Part shown: piece after piece, positions 1 through 12,663 of the stretch
How positions within the stretch are numbered: position 1 is the first letter of the stretch
How the letters are laid out: the number at the start of each line of letters is the position of its first letter
Assembly: GCA_963576735.1 (NCBI GenBank)
Contig: OY755173.1
Coordinates: forward strand, 15,842,873 to 15,906,872
Source of the DNA: Bedellia somnulentella
Taxonomy: Eukaryota; Arthropoda; Insecta; Lepidoptera; Bedelliidae
DNA: 64,000 nucleotides
Reading direction: 5' to 3'
Translations under genes and position numbers: made by a program
Notes under the pieces: generated by a model
What the model saw: only the letters and a program-made list of their open reading frames with translations
Database searches by the model: none
What the model was told of the DNA's origin: nothing

Positions 1-170
1 AACATAATACTTACTTACTTACTTATACTCACGCCCATTATTCCCATTGGGGTAGGCAGAGACTATCGATCGCCACTTAGTACGATCTTGACAAACCTCT
101 CTTGCTTCCCTTACATTCATTATCCTTCTCATACATGCTCTTTTATTCTTCTCACTTCTCTCAAACAATG
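1..170 (-). mobile_element. LINE 3' end fragment (family C)
   Basis: On the minus strand this reads as the same sequence as the coding 3' end at 62297-62668, including the cccattggggtaggcagaga block and the tail GTGAGTATA read in reverse at bases 25-33. It is a 5'-truncated copy and begins at or before the window edge. Only the last part of the ORF2-like protein is represented, with substitutions. Confidence 0.7.
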
Positions 171-511
171 TTTTTTTTAAATTTGCATAAAGTGCAAGTA
201 CTATACCTACAATCGTGATTCATGATATAAGAGGAAACAATATTCGCTATCATCTCTAAACTGATAAGGTTCCATTGTTACAATAATACTTGCGTGAATA
301 TGCTTGTAGGAACAATGATTCTATAATATTTATCATCATACAGTTGAGAAAGTGTTCCTTAAGATTATACAACAAATTGTAAAAATATTCTTGAGAATTT
401 CGGAGGATCCTTTCGCCCTGCGCCAAAAAAACCGAATATAATATAATATCCATATCTTGGCTGGGTAATTAGTAGAGAAAGATAAACTTACACAAAATAA
501 TCAAAACAAAG
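171..511. other. Unassigned AT-rich DNA
   Basis: I see no convincing gene, RNA or repeat boundary here. The short open frame on the minus strand at 256-453 has no recognisable similarity. Confidence 0.5.
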
Positions 512-523
512 TTGTATCTGTAA

Positions 524-750
524 CTGGCTTAGAATAGCACTACCCCGTTTCTACCGATGGGTGTACGTAAGAGGCGACTAATGGTATTGGGGCTTTTAAG
601 GGATTTTTTGGAGACCTATCCCCAACAACCTTTATTTTTACCATCTTTTTCCCACTCACATTTCCAAAAGTGGCTAAGGAATTTCTAATTCCTTAGCTCT
701 GGCTACCCCATCTAGGGATTTACAGCCGTGAGTATATGTATGTATGTATG
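524..750 (+). mobile_element. SINE family A, full-length copy with target duplication
   Basis: This is a ~230-bp repeat starting with ggcttagaatagcac and ending ccgtgagtatatgtatgtatg. It is flanked by a 12-bp direct repeat TTGTATCTGTAA (512-523 and 751-762), which is what target-primed retrotransposition leaves. Related copies occur more than a dozen times in the window, and some keep a Pol III B-box-like GGTTCGAGACC. Confidence 0.8.
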
Positions 751-762
751 TTGTATCTGTAA

Positions 763-3700
763 AAATCACTAACGACGAAGCAGGCCCACTTTAAGATAAA
801 CTTTTTATTTCAGTCGACATGCATGTAAAATTGTCCACGCTATATAAAATTGGATGACATATTTATATAATATGTTTTTAAGTATACAGGGTCGAAGAGA
901 TAATGACCAACTCTTTAACTAACATCTTCTAAAACAGACTCTTTCGGAAAATGATCAAAAGGAAATGTATGAAAAATTTGGCGAAATGGCGTGATAATTT
1001 ATATTTACATCACTACCTTCGGGCTATATGAAACAAAGTGTTGGTCACAATTTCAGTAGAGAAGCTCCTAAATTTATGACTCAATATTAGTCACAAGCAC
1101 TACATAAACCTTCCCATGTTGTTTGAAGCCGAGCAAACAGACAACTTGTAAATTTTGCTTATCACACGTTACCATAAAACCTACAAATCACATAATTGTA
1201 TTAGTCATACATAACGATATATAACATGCTATTCGCTATGCTAGTTTGTAAGAATATAAAGAGTAGCTTCACGCCACGTATGCGCTGGACGAGATATGTT
1301 GTACCTAGTATTATCTGCGTATCGTTGAACTAATTATTCTGATTCTTTATTGAAGTCAATTAAACACAAGAAAATACCAAGGCTATTATTTCAAAAACGA
1401 CTCGTTATATCTTTTGGAAAAAATAATTAATTTTTTTGCTTTCAAATAAGCACCCCACCCTAGTTGCATAATGCTGCACTATACCAAAGGAAAGAGTCGT
1501 AAGAATTATATTTTTAAAATGCATTCAATCTGTCGACGGTACCTATGTATTTATGGCGTGAATGAAGCACTAGTCATCGATTTATTTGGCAGAGTGACTA
1601 ATGAGTGATGGCTAAGATCGGCTCGTCCACACCTCCAAGATTCCGCGTTTACGTTCTAAATTTATATAGTGCATGAGCGCGCCAACTGTTATTGGCTACG
1701 GAACCACGTGAATGACAAATCAATCAATAACAGAAAGGACTCACACTTCATTACAGTTCGACACGTAATAACAATATAAAATGAAAGGCGATCGCCCAAG
1801 ACGATTAGGTTACAATTTTGTAATAATAGATCTGATTAATGAGGATTCTCTAAGATTTTTACCCGACCTTAATAAATTTGCAGGTGATGGAGAGATGATG
1901 TTAGGTTAGATGTATGTTTGTCACCGCTTACTTTGTCAATTGTCCGATCGGTGGTAAAATTTGTTTTTGAAGAAGACTTACAATGATTTCATAATTTAAT
2001 CGAAGAATTTTCTCTTATCAAGACTTACTTTTTCTAATCGGGTCAAATATTATTGGTGAATAACTGATTTTGGAAAAGGACTCGCCATTTACATACTTCA
2101 AAAATATTTAATCCATTTATCAACACCCTGGTATCCTTAATCTAGTGTACAACATATTGATAATCATACAGACATACTTATTTAACCGCCACTATCAACT
2201 GTTATTGTTATTTGAACCCCTTATTAGTGAGCAATCAATTAAATATTGAATATTCGTTTCATAATAACTTCATAGAAACTGGTCACTACTTATCTTTATC
2301 TGATAACGTGTCGGAGTGTTCGACATTCATTGCCAGTAGTTGAATGAAATTACTGACAGCTAGTAATTGGTCATTTTAATTAACAAGGATTCCCTTATAC
2401 TCAATTGCAGTATTGTTTACATTGCAGTGCAAATATACCAATGGTTACATGACCAATGGTTTATGCCCCAACATTACGCAGGGTAGCAGAGGTCCTCTAG
2501 ATAGTTTTTGACCTGCTGTTCAGATAGCCCACATTTAGCATGGACAGTTGCTCTCACACGAACATTCATAAAATGACGCATTAATTAAACGCAGCAGTCT
2601 GTACAATGTAGGTAGATAACCAAACGCAATATCTAATAGCCAAACGAGCGATGCAAACAAACATATTTGCCATAGCTGCGGTGTACTGATGAGCGCGTGC
2701 GATGACGCAAGGTGCGCCAGACTGCGACGCGATGCACGCTACTCCGTTACATCATTGCAACAAATGGAGCATCCAAACATGTTCAGAACATCGTACTCAT
2801 TGCTTACATTATTTTTTACAACCCTTATCATCGCCGTCGAACCTATCCTTGACAGTATTTGGTCGAAATGCACCATGCCGTTCTTCAGAGTGAGCTGGCA
2901 GAATTTAATTTTTATGACAGTAGCCGGAAGCTATGGGGTATAACGTGCCCTCTGAACAGGTGCTTCAGCCCGTAATATTCTAAATACTAGTATGTCTAAC
3001 AAACAATATAATTGCTGGACTACGGATTCACTTACTTTTGGCTCTGAATTACAGAATTACATTTGATCAGATCTCAGACTAACTATCAAATCTATACTGC
3101 GCGGAATACATATAATCATATCATCATCGTGTCCCAGGCAATTGTATCCTTAACTATACAATTACCGTTTCAAAATAAGTGTACACAAGTTGTTTCTAGA
3201 GACATGTAGTGTTCTTGTTATACTACAATAGAAATATTCTAAAACGATCTCCGTCTTAGAACAACCAAAAACACCCATACTTATTCGTTTGCAAAACTTA
3301 TTACCTTCATAAAAGGACTTAGGAATATTTAAAACATGAAAGTTTCAATGACCCAGCCTGAGTATTTCTTACAGTAACAGTATAATACATTTTCCATTAA
3401 AGTAAGTAAATCCAGTTTAAATCAAGATCCATTTCCGTCGACCTCCTGTGGCCAAATCGCAGTGAAACAATCCACCCCATACTGTGTTGTACAAAGTTTG
3501 CAGAGAATGTTGTTGTTGTTGTTTTACTGTTCTGCGACGGAAATTATTCTCTCAAGCTGTTAAGCCTAAATCGCAGGACTTTTTATAAGCGATATTCTTT
3601 AAGCGCTTTGTACAAAACTCACTGACTTAGCTTGTGATTATAAACCTAGATATTTTAAACAGTGTAAAAAAATATAATTCTGACATCATGACGGTAAACA

Positions 3701-6700
3701 TTGTTAGTATCGACTATGGCTTTTTTTTATCAAGTTTTAGTTGATCTATAGCTGTATATAAGAAGACATATAAAAATGGGCAATGATGATTACCTACAGA
3801 TGATATTTTCATCAACCTCTTCAAATTAAAGGTGTGCGTGATGTTGTAGATAGAAACACTGGCTAACGCAAAAGTTATGTCTAATATTTACAATTCTTAT
3901 TCATAATAAATAAATCGTAGCCAAATGCTACAACAATGCTTTCAAAGAAAAGTATTTTAACTGGCGATTTCACTGCATTCAAAGACAACAATATTCAATT
4001 AAGCACGTCTGGTAATTAGTGGTCAACTGGCACGGTTACATATTAGTACAACATATGTTATCTACGAGAGTAGTGGTATAATCGCGTCGACTTTACTCGC
4101 GAAATAAGCCCCTTCTTGGGACTCTAAATAAAACACGCGTTCTAATAAAATACTTAGAGGAGATGAACATTATATTTATTGATAAGTTATTTATAAAGCA
4201 TCGTAAGGATAGTCACACTTTTTAACACAACGTTTAGGAAGTATGTTTTCAAAAGTGTGGCAGTGGTACTTTTACCTATGAGCATCACGTAAAATTTTGT
4301 GTCACCTCCTCCGTAGCATGAGGCGTGTGTAAGTCACGTGAGAAGTGAGACACTACTCACGTGCTGTTCATGTAAAATCTGACAGTACTTTTCTTCTGAA
4401 TTGACATACCCGCTCTCACACTACTCGTATTATCAATACTGGTGCACAGAGAAGTAGTATTTGAAAAGATAGTAATAAAGCGAGTTCACCATTTTTTGAG
4501 GCAAAAAGGCACATGCCCGCCGCTCTGTATATCCTGCCAACCATAAACCATTACGTATGGCGTATGGGGCAATACAAACAATGGTGGTACCTACACCTCC
4601 GTAATTAAACTGTAGCTCAGATACTATCGTAACCGAGCGAGCACTCTTCATAATAAAATTATACCTTTATGAGTACAGCGGAAACGTTCTCCGTTTTGGG
4701 GTTGCGAGATAAATGTAATATCCTTCACGCTCTGGCTAAAATTATGATGATGTCGGTTTGGTAAAGCACTATACTTTTCGTCTGTTACCCATAAAAGGTA
4801 ACAAATGGTATAGATCTATAGCTTTACCTTAGACCTTTGATCTTAAGACCTTGTCAAATGTTTAAGAATCTATCCTGGCTTCACAAATAGTAATGGTTTT
4901 GATTACATTAATTATGAAAAAAAACTAAAATAAAGTTCCGTAATAATCTATTATATTATAAAGTTAATTACTATATATTTTTTAACGTGAAAAAAATTTA
5001 ATGAATCTTCCATTGCTACAGAAGTAAGTAGAAGTTAGTATGCCAATCCGCTTTAGGACAGCACGGTTGACTATGCCCAAATCTACCTTTCAAGGTAGGC
5101 TCGATCCCCTCGGAAGAGACACATTAATGGGCTGTTAAATTTGTAACGATTAGAAATAAAGGCAAAAAAATAATAGTGAATCAATATCAGTAAAACGACT
5201 TTTGACAATTGACCCAGACATTCCAGTGTTGTACAAAACCAATAGAAACAACATCTGTTCAAACATTTTTTAAAGACTTCTTTGAGGTCAACGATCTCGA
5301 TAATACAATTATCATTTTATCATATTTAAACTCATATTATCAGTGATTGCTACTTTATTCTCATAATATTTACAATTTGTCTTTTACAAGCATATGTTCT
5401 GAACTTTTGTTCGCCGCTTTTAAATAATAATGAACATGAATAATGTCTTTATCCTAAATAGTAGTTTAGCCAAGAAATCGGAAACAAGGGATTTAAAAAC
5501 AACATCAAAAATTCAATATTATTCAGGACAAGCAAATTGTAACAACCTCAAACTAAACCACAGACTAAACTGTCTAGCGCAAGCGAGATTCAAAACCTGA
5601 TTGCAACCTTGAACCTCGTCCGACCTAATATTTGACATTCGCATACCAACCAAACCACGCTTTCGGACATTCAACTATCTTCCACACCATACGAAAACCA
5701 CATAAAAGCAAATGAAGTAATTGATTTTCTAGGTATATTTTAGTGCACACTTTTATTTTACTAAACTGTTTTTACAAATGATGTATATATTTTTTCCTCT
5801 GAACATAGGGAATTCATATTTATTTATAAGTATAAAAACTTAAATCCTAATCCTAAACAGGACGTAACGAAAAAACATTAACACAGTCAGAAATGCATAG
5901 GCAGAATTATTGCGAGATATGTTAATTATACAAGCAAAACTGTTTGCTTCACAATATTTTTGCGCATAAACCAACCATTACTATAATTTATTGATCTTTC
6001 TATCCATAGGCTATCAGGAAGCGATCTCTTTTAGTGATAAGACCGCTAATTGTTTATTTGTTTTGTAAAACTGCAGTTTTAAGTAATTTTGTGTTAATAG
6101 CTTTTTCTATTCTTATAGTAAAATTATTACCCTTCTATTTGCCTTTTAACTTAAATTGACGAAATAATGCGTTTGAATTGTATTGTATAACCAAAAACTA
6201 CAATACCTTTAATTTTGAATAACTTTGTATTTTGAGTAGCAGTCTGTAAAAAGTGGATGAAGTACGAATTTAATTGATTTATTTCTTTACATAAATGCAT
6301 CAGCAATGTGAATCGGTTATGAGGTTAAATATATTATTTCATGTTTATACGTAGAAATTAGTCAATAATAACGTAAACTTCATTAAACCTCCTTTTGTAT
6401 GGTGTTTCGTTGACTCCAAGTTTATTTGTGGGTAAGTGAGTTTGGAACAATGAGACGTGGCTATGAGGTGCTAGGTAGAAGTAGACAGAGGTACTTTTAC
6501 TTGCCCCTAGACATTATTTCAACACGGCAGAGGACGACCTGTATCGTATGTGGCTCCTTATGAAATCACATACTAAGAAAGCATAATATCTGCATACATG
6601 CATGCTTGAGACTTAACAATTCACATTCATTCTTTATTAACAGAAACATGTACACTTTGGGACAATGAAACAGGGCTATGAGGTGTTAGGTAGAAGTAGG

Positions 6701-7200
6701 CTGAGTTACGATTAACTGCCTATCTAATTTTTCTAGTTTTTGATAATCTAATTAACTAAAATTAGATTATTAAAAACCTAAGATGATAACGTAATTCGGA
6801 GGGCAAACACAGCCTACGGTTCAGGTAGATATTATGGCATGAATATTAAGTAAGAGGCAATGTAGGTGAATGCTTGATGAATGTTTATTTTGCTACAAAT
6901 TTGTTATAGGTTATTAGTTAGTTTTGCCCCTGATTCGTGGTCATGAGGAAGTGGAGTGATGAACTTTCTTCATTTACACTACATTTTTAAAAGTATCTGG
7001 CAGATATAGTAAGATATGAAGAAACAGTTTCCCAATAACTTGCATGTGAAAAATTCTCCATCATGGACAAGCATTAAGTAAGATATTATAGTATAATTAA
7101 TAAGATGTTACAATTGATTGTTTAGTTTAGATCAATGATTTTCACTGTGCTACTAGGGCAATTTTAAGACCAAAAATTCAAGATTGAGAATGTATTGAAT
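763..7200. other. Gene-poor AT-rich stretch
   Basis: I found no exon I can defend. Open frames such as 2689-2943 (+) and 4433-4651 (-) have no family signature and no splice context. A short GC-richer block at 5036-5145 resembles a dispersed repeat. A diverged direct repeat pair lies at about 6444-6493 and 6655-6706, and an AT-rich imperfect palindrome at 6733-6776. Distal exons of the gene starting at 8791 could lie here unrecognised. Confidence 0.4.
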
Positions 7201-7204
7201 TAAA

Positions 7205-7482
7205 TACATCTGATCATCACCTGGTGTTCATTTCAGTTCCAACGTTTTGCTCAGGCAGTATACTCACATCACCTATCACTGTTATGTTTGAAAACACTGA
7301 CACATGACTAAGTACAATATAGTCATACGGTATCATCAGGATTGTTTTCCCTGACAGTTAACAAAATTAACAAATAAGCCACAAATTTATTTTAAATTGG
7401 TGTATGGGAGTTGAACCTATGCCTGTCTGCATGATAGGAGGGTGTTCTATCTACTGAGCTATCACAGACGTTAATATACTAT
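7205..7482 (-). mobile_element. tRNA-derived SINE family B, decayed copy
   Basis: Read on the minus strand, the head (7386-7482) is tRNA-like: a gatagctcagtagatagaac A-box region and a GTTCAACTCC-type B box. It is followed by body sequence shared with the better copies at 49565-49950 and 53765-54130. Substitutions and small gaps show that it is old. Confidence 0.6.
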
Positions 7483-8100
7483 TAGCTGAACCGCCAAAAT
7501 TTTTTTTTGCATATAAGTCATTTCTAGGGAATTTCTAGTTTATAAAATAAAAAAATAATTAAGTTGTCGGCAACCCTCATCACTTAGGAGTATAAAAAAG
7601 TTATAAACCAATTCTCACACATAGTGAATGTGTATGTAAAATTACATTGAAATTAGTTCAGTCATTTTGGAGGACTTTGGTGACAAACACTGTGACATGT
7701 GATTTTTATATACATATGAATTTTAAAAACTAGGAATTAATATAAATTATATGCCTATAAAAAGAATGGCTGGAAAATTGCTTATATTTATTTAGGAAAT
7801 AAAAAAACAATGGGTTAGGCATTTAGCAAAACAAACAGCATATTAACTACACTTACAACTCATTGTAAAAGAAATGCACTAGCTAACTAGAAAAATTTAG
7901 TGTAACACCAACCAAGATGTTTATTAAAAAGGAATATCCTGTGGTCGGAGAAATTTCAAATATGAATATAATAATTTTAAAAAAGTATATTCCCCAATAA
8001 AAAACCTATTGATGTCGATAAAAATACATATTCCAACAATGTGTCTCTACATCTTTGTAATGTCACCCATTTACAGTGCAATTGCAATGGAGTATGTGAT
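7483..8100. other. Unassigned stretch with TE-like scraps
   Basis: Around 7600-7730 the sequence resembles the 3' parts of common lepidopteran repeats (a ttcagtcattttggaggact block). I could not place boundaries or a coding remnant. Confidence 0.35.
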
Positions 8101-8114
8101 GTATGTTATCTCAC

Positions 8115-8159
8115 TTGCATAATGTATAGCACTGTCTGGCAGGAGTCATTTTGTCCAGT
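8115..8159 (-). CDS. Possible small second exon of the unrecognised gene
   Basis: On the minus strand a 45-nt segment sits between a TTAG acceptor (ending at 8160) and a GTGAGA donor (starting at 8114). Its phase fits the phase-2 end of the exon at 8622-8791 and would continue the protein as KLDKMTPARQCYTLC. The polypyrimidine tract is poor and no further exon was found, so this is only a candidate. Confidence 0.25.
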
Positions 8160-8621
8160 CTAAGCATATTTGACATGTTCACTCAGCAATGGATTTTAAA
8201 ATAAAATGACAAACATTTCTTTTTTATTGCAGTACTCAGGTGCAAAGACGGAATTGCAGAGGAAGTACAAGAGTGAAAACATCAACTTTAAGTCAATATC
8301 TGTATTAATCATAAATAATCATAGCAGTGAAATATTAGAGATTCATAAATAGAAAAAATAAATAAATGATAAAACATCTGTTTGTTAGTACAATTTTAGG
8401 AACACTGATATTTTTTTATAAATTGTGAATTACAAGAACATCACCAGATTAAAGATTAAAATAGATTGAGTATATAAGTTAATTATAGAACTACTGATAA
8501 ATTTGTAGCAACCAAAAACCACTAGTCATAGCCAGTAAACCAAAGTTTTAAACTTTGCAACACTATATTCAAATACCCAAAAATTAAAAAATAATTCTTA
8601 ATTTAAATCCTAACTACTCAC

Positions 8622-8791
8622 TTTTCAGTCAAATACTGTGTGGTCCAATATATCACTTCCCCTGGCAACTCAGCTTCAGTAATAGTGTATCCAGCAATGT
8701 TAACAGGAAGCTGGTCTTCAGGATTCACAGTCGCGGCAAAGTTCTCAAAAAACTTGCGGTAAGCGGTTAAATAATCCTCTTTATCACTCAT
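8622..8791 (-). CDS. First coding exon of an unrecognised gene
   Basis: An ATG at 8789-8791 opens a frame beginning MSDKEDYLTAYRKFFENF. It runs 56 codons to a strong GTGAGT donor (8621-8616), ending in phase 2. The peptide is acidic and balanced in composition (aromatic, charged and aliphatic residues mixed), uses ordinary codons and has no low-complexity run, so it looks like real coding sequence rather than a chance frame. No signal peptide or membrane segment is seen. I do not recognise the family. The rest of the gene must lie at lower coordinates; only one weak candidate exon (8115-8159) was found. Confidence 0.6.
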
Positions 8792-9143
8792 TGTTTTACA
8801 ATTTTTAGGGTCAATTTAAATATTAACTAGCACAACTCAAACCTAAAATATGTCCTTAGATTTTGTTGTAATGTAGAAAAAGAATCCTTAATTCACTGTT
8901 GTCTTAAATTTTACATTTATTTAATTATTCAGTCAATAGATGTGTAACAAAACATAAAATTATTTATCAATTTAATTTCAGTCACCACACCAACACCAAT
9001 ACTAGTAATTAGACTTACACGTCAGTTAATCAATACCCAGCTAACGTCAATAAAATAAACATATCAATCAAAAAGCCGTAGTAATGTAACATTTATTAAT
9101 GGATACCAACCAGGCCTACATTGTCCAAGTAAACTAAAGGGCC
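8792..9143. promoter_or_regulatory. Probable 5' flank of the minus-strand gene
   Basis: This AT-rich DNA lies directly upstream of the ATG at 8791 and presumably holds its 5' UTR and promoter. I see no convincing core promoter motif, so the call rests on position only. Confidence 0.25.
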
Positions 9144-9923
9144 ATTTACACTTTGCGATGTGTGAAGTGATAAATGTAAGCGTTCACTTAACGCAATAAG
9201 TCCCAAGTGTTAAGTAGTCTTTCTATCTCCGTTTACACAGTGTTAAGAACAAGCTCAAAGTGGTACTATCTGTTGTGCATAGTGTTTCTAAAAATGGACG
9301 ATGAACAGCGCTTAGTATTGAGACGAATAATTAAAGAGATTGTTTCTGTTGTTCTTTGGGTGGTTTTTTTTTTCGTTGTACCAGTAAATATTTTACTATA
9401 AGTATAAAAAAATACATTACTACGCTATTATTTTATTTTGTCATATCCATTAATAACTAATCTTTATATTTCATTTGAAGTATGTACTGGAGTATTATTA
9501 ATTATAGCTTAAATTAAATTATTTCATTCGATGGGAGCATTTCAACTTTCCACTGAGTTACAAAGTAATTTCATTCTATTTCCATAGGTTTTCATCTACT
9601 GAGTTACGTTTTGTTTCATGCGATCCTAAATAGTTTTCATTATCTAAAACATTATGATACTTTCCTAGTAATATATGTTTAAAGCAAAAAGAAGGTTTTT
9701 GAAATATTTTTAAAGCTTTTTTGTCTTGTGTAAAATGCGTAAAATTTGGCAGTAAAAAAATATTTTTAGAAAAATGTTATACGGGACAATAACTCAGTAG
9801 AACACTGTCGTCTTCAAGTGGAAACTTTAAGGTGAATTCACAGCGAATGTTGTTTAGAGTGTGAAATGAAAATATTGTTTTATTACAATTTTGAACGTTT
9901 ATTTTAAAACATATATATCAAGA

Positions 9924-10000
9924 TACCAATCAGAAACTTAAAAATCAAATAACATATTCAATAATAAATAAAGATTTGATTTTTAAGTTTCTGATTGGTA
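9924..10000. repeat. Perfect 27-bp inverted repeat (hairpin)
   Basis: Bases 9924-9950 are perfectly complementary to 9974-10000, leaving a 23-nt AT-rich loop. It lies next to a block (10004-10055) that recurs at 53545-53590: taatccccacatgagg followed by catgaacaaaaag. Confidence 0.85.
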
Positions 10001-10003
10001 ATT

Positions 10004-10055
10004 TCTTTATTTAGTAGTAATAATACCCACATGAGGTTTTCATGAACAAAAAGAT
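10004..10055 (+). repeat. Family D repeat fragment
   Basis: The block with cccacatgaggttttcatga is shared with 53545-53590, with 51725-51790 (partly) and, in reverse, with 17865-17932 and 50168-50226. Where it is longer, it adjoins the tRNA-like sequences near 51.5 and 52.3 kb. Confidence 0.6.
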
Positions 10056-11732
10056 TTAAAAAATAACATATTTCGTTATAAAATATGCGAAAAAACCTAT
10101 AAAATTACCAAAAATAATCTTTCGAACAAATTTCGCCAAATTCTTAAACATACAATTATAAAAAAAACTAATCAAGAAAAAAATATCCTTATTAGAAACA
10201 ACAAAATTTACAAAAACAATGATTCTTTTCAATGAGCTAAGTAAATAAATTGGGCACAATACTGTTTTCCGATCATACAAAACGTGCCCAGTAAATAATG
10301 GATAATCCATGAACTACTGTAAGTGGTACCTAATACGGCAAAAAAAAAGGTTTTAAAATTTACCCATAAGAAAAAAAAAAACGTTTTTTTTCAAAAAACT
10401 ACCAAAGGCTTATGATTCTTTTTGTATTCCTAGTATTTTTCTGGATTAGATTTTAATGTTTCTCTATATCTTTTCATTCGTTATGCTGAAGTGAGAGCCA
10501 TTATGAAATTTTATTTCTTTTAATTTCTTTTATTAAAATAATTTTATGATTTCCCCCTTTATGCTCATAATAAATTATTAACATAATTTCCTTTTATTTG
10601 TTTTATTATTCTTAAACAAACAAAACCCTTTTGCTGGCCACACAGTTCTTTATGGAAAAGTAAAATAATATAATTGGGGTTATAAAATATAAAATTATGA
10701 CTTTATGACTTAATGTATTTAATAATAATTTATATTGAATCCATCAAAATACAATATGCACATGGTTTTACAGTTCCACTGAGTGACAATCCCATCCACT
10801 GAGAAATATTTTTGGTTAAAGTCACTCAAGGGAACGTAACGTATCGACTAGCGTCCGAAACAAATTAATGTTTCTGTTTGAAATTTTTATTTATCTAAAA
10901 ATATGAACCAAAATATGCAAATGCAATACACTATGGTTTATAACAAAATAATAAGAGTTACGATAATCTGAATACAAACCTCAAAACTGCCGCAAGTCAG
11001 TGGAGTTTCTTATTTACACTTTCGACGCCTTTTAACAAAACGGTGTCTAGACAAGCCGGTCGCTGCTTACAATATGTAGTGAAAACAAAGATGACCGTTG
11101 GCACAATACTTAGGGTTACTAGGGAGAAATAATATAGGATTGGTGGTACTAATATTTCAGTAATATGATAAAATACCAACGTCACTCAGTGTAATTTTCC
11201 TCGTGTTACCAATTTTGGCTTTCTAACAAAGTCTTTAATTTAAGCATTTAAAAATGATATTCGCTTATAAATTGGAAGAATAGATAAGGCTATACTATTT
11301 TCTACGTTTTGCAAATAAAGCAGTGCTATTAGTGTGCCAACAAATGGATTTTCTAGCCTATTTTCAATGCTCGTTGGTCGTGGGACATGGTCGAAGTAGG
11401 GGTATTGTCAACTTTAATAATGGATAAAATTTAAATGTCTGGTTTATGCTTAGATTAAAACTTTTTATGAAGTTGCTTGGTATTCTAATTAGCTACGATA
11501 TCATATTTTCTTTATATCAAGTTTATCAAAACCGTGAAAAATCGTGGAATAGCGATGGGACATGTCAAAAAGTGCAGGTACAACGAAAAAAAAAAACGCC
11601 CCTTTACGTACTCTTGTACGAATTTTAAAGTATGTTGTTCGGTCCACTTCATTTTCGCTTTTTGAACTTGACACTCCACAGACAAACACGTGTTTACACA
11701 CTGATTAGTACAGGCGAACTGCGAGTGAGGGG

Positions 11733-12478
11733 CAGTGTTGCCAACAGGTCAAGACCGTATGTCGCCCAATTTTCAATGCTTGAGTAGCCTAAAGTAGCCC
11801 AAACCCGAAACTAAAATAAAAACCACCTTTTTAACTATTTACTTATGTATTTATATTATAACTTCCTGTACATACAATAAAATCAGTACTTAACACTTAA
11901 ACAACAAGTCTTTTAAACTAGAGTTTGAAGTTATTTAAAGAAAATAAAAGTATCAAAACAGTGTTTTAAAGTTAAAGAAAGAAAAGATTTTAAATTGGCG
12001 TGACCAAAGACTTATTAGCCAGACTCTAAAACATTATTCTGCTTGATCTGCTGCGAGCAATTTCTGTTCTTGCCCTGTTTTGTTATTACTCCTAAAGGTT
12101 AAGCGGATAAAAATTCCTGATTCGAATAGTTCTAATAAACATACTGATTCGGATATTCGGTTGATTCGAATTAAAATTTTTGCAACTCCACCTGTGATAT
12201 TTTCACAGTATTGCCAACATGATCTCAGAGGTATTTAGAGATGAAACGTTCAATATGGGTGAAGGGTTTTGCCATCTTTTTATCTTGATTGTCGTATATC
12301 TCCTTATGTAGATTATTTTTTTGTGCTTATTTGTGTCGTAATTTGATTATAAATAAAAGTAAATTTAATCTTTTTCGAGTAGCCTAAACGGCGACCAGTC
12401 GCCTTTACGATTTTTTGGTCGCCGTTTTCCAATCTGAGTAGCCTAAATGGCGAAAAATCGCCTACGTTGGCAACACTG
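11733..12478. mobile_element. Non-autonomous hAT-type element
   Basis: The termini are a 13-bp inverted repeat, CAGTGTTGCCAAC at 11733 and its complement ending at 12478. They are flanked by an exact 8-bp duplication, GTGAGGGG (11725-11732 and 12479-12486). An 8-bp target duplication with a CAG-start terminus is the hAT pattern. The 746-bp interior has no transposase. Subterminal copies of gagtagcctaaa and of tcgcc/ggcga motifs occur near both ends. Confidence 0.85.
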
Positions 12479-12663
12479 GTGAGGGGAGCGGAACAGTGCA
12501 AGGGGGGAGGTAACTTAACAGCAAAAATAGAACTGATTCTATTCACTCGCACTAATCACTCGCACTTAACACTTAACACTAATCACTTCTCGCTTCCGTT
12601 CACACTTTGATAACTAAACACCTGCACTAATCACCTGCAGTGTTAACTAAACAAAGTGTAAAT

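Larger units (their letters stand above)
9144..12663. mobile_element. Candidate TIR DNA transposon, decayed and invaded
   Basis: The ends match as a 12-bp inverted repeat: ATTTACACTTTG at 9144-9155 and its complement at 12652-12663. Both subterminal regions are rich in related short motifs such as AAGTGTTAAGT and GTGATTAGTG. The interior is very AT-rich, with no complete transposase. A short frame starting MDDEQRLVLRRIIKE at 9292 may be a remnant. A hAT-type element is nested near the right end. The superfamily is not certain; a clear target duplication was not found. Confidence 0.45.

Noticed and set aside
2689..2943. 84-codon plus-strand frame with a hydrophobic middle
   Set aside because: There is no homology signal, splice context or conserved motif; it is consistent with a chance frame.
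8233..8350. Possible plus-strand terminal exon after a strong ttttttattgcag
   Set aside because: The acceptor is good and a 39-codon frame follows, but no upstream plus-strand exon, no family match and no preferred frame could be found.
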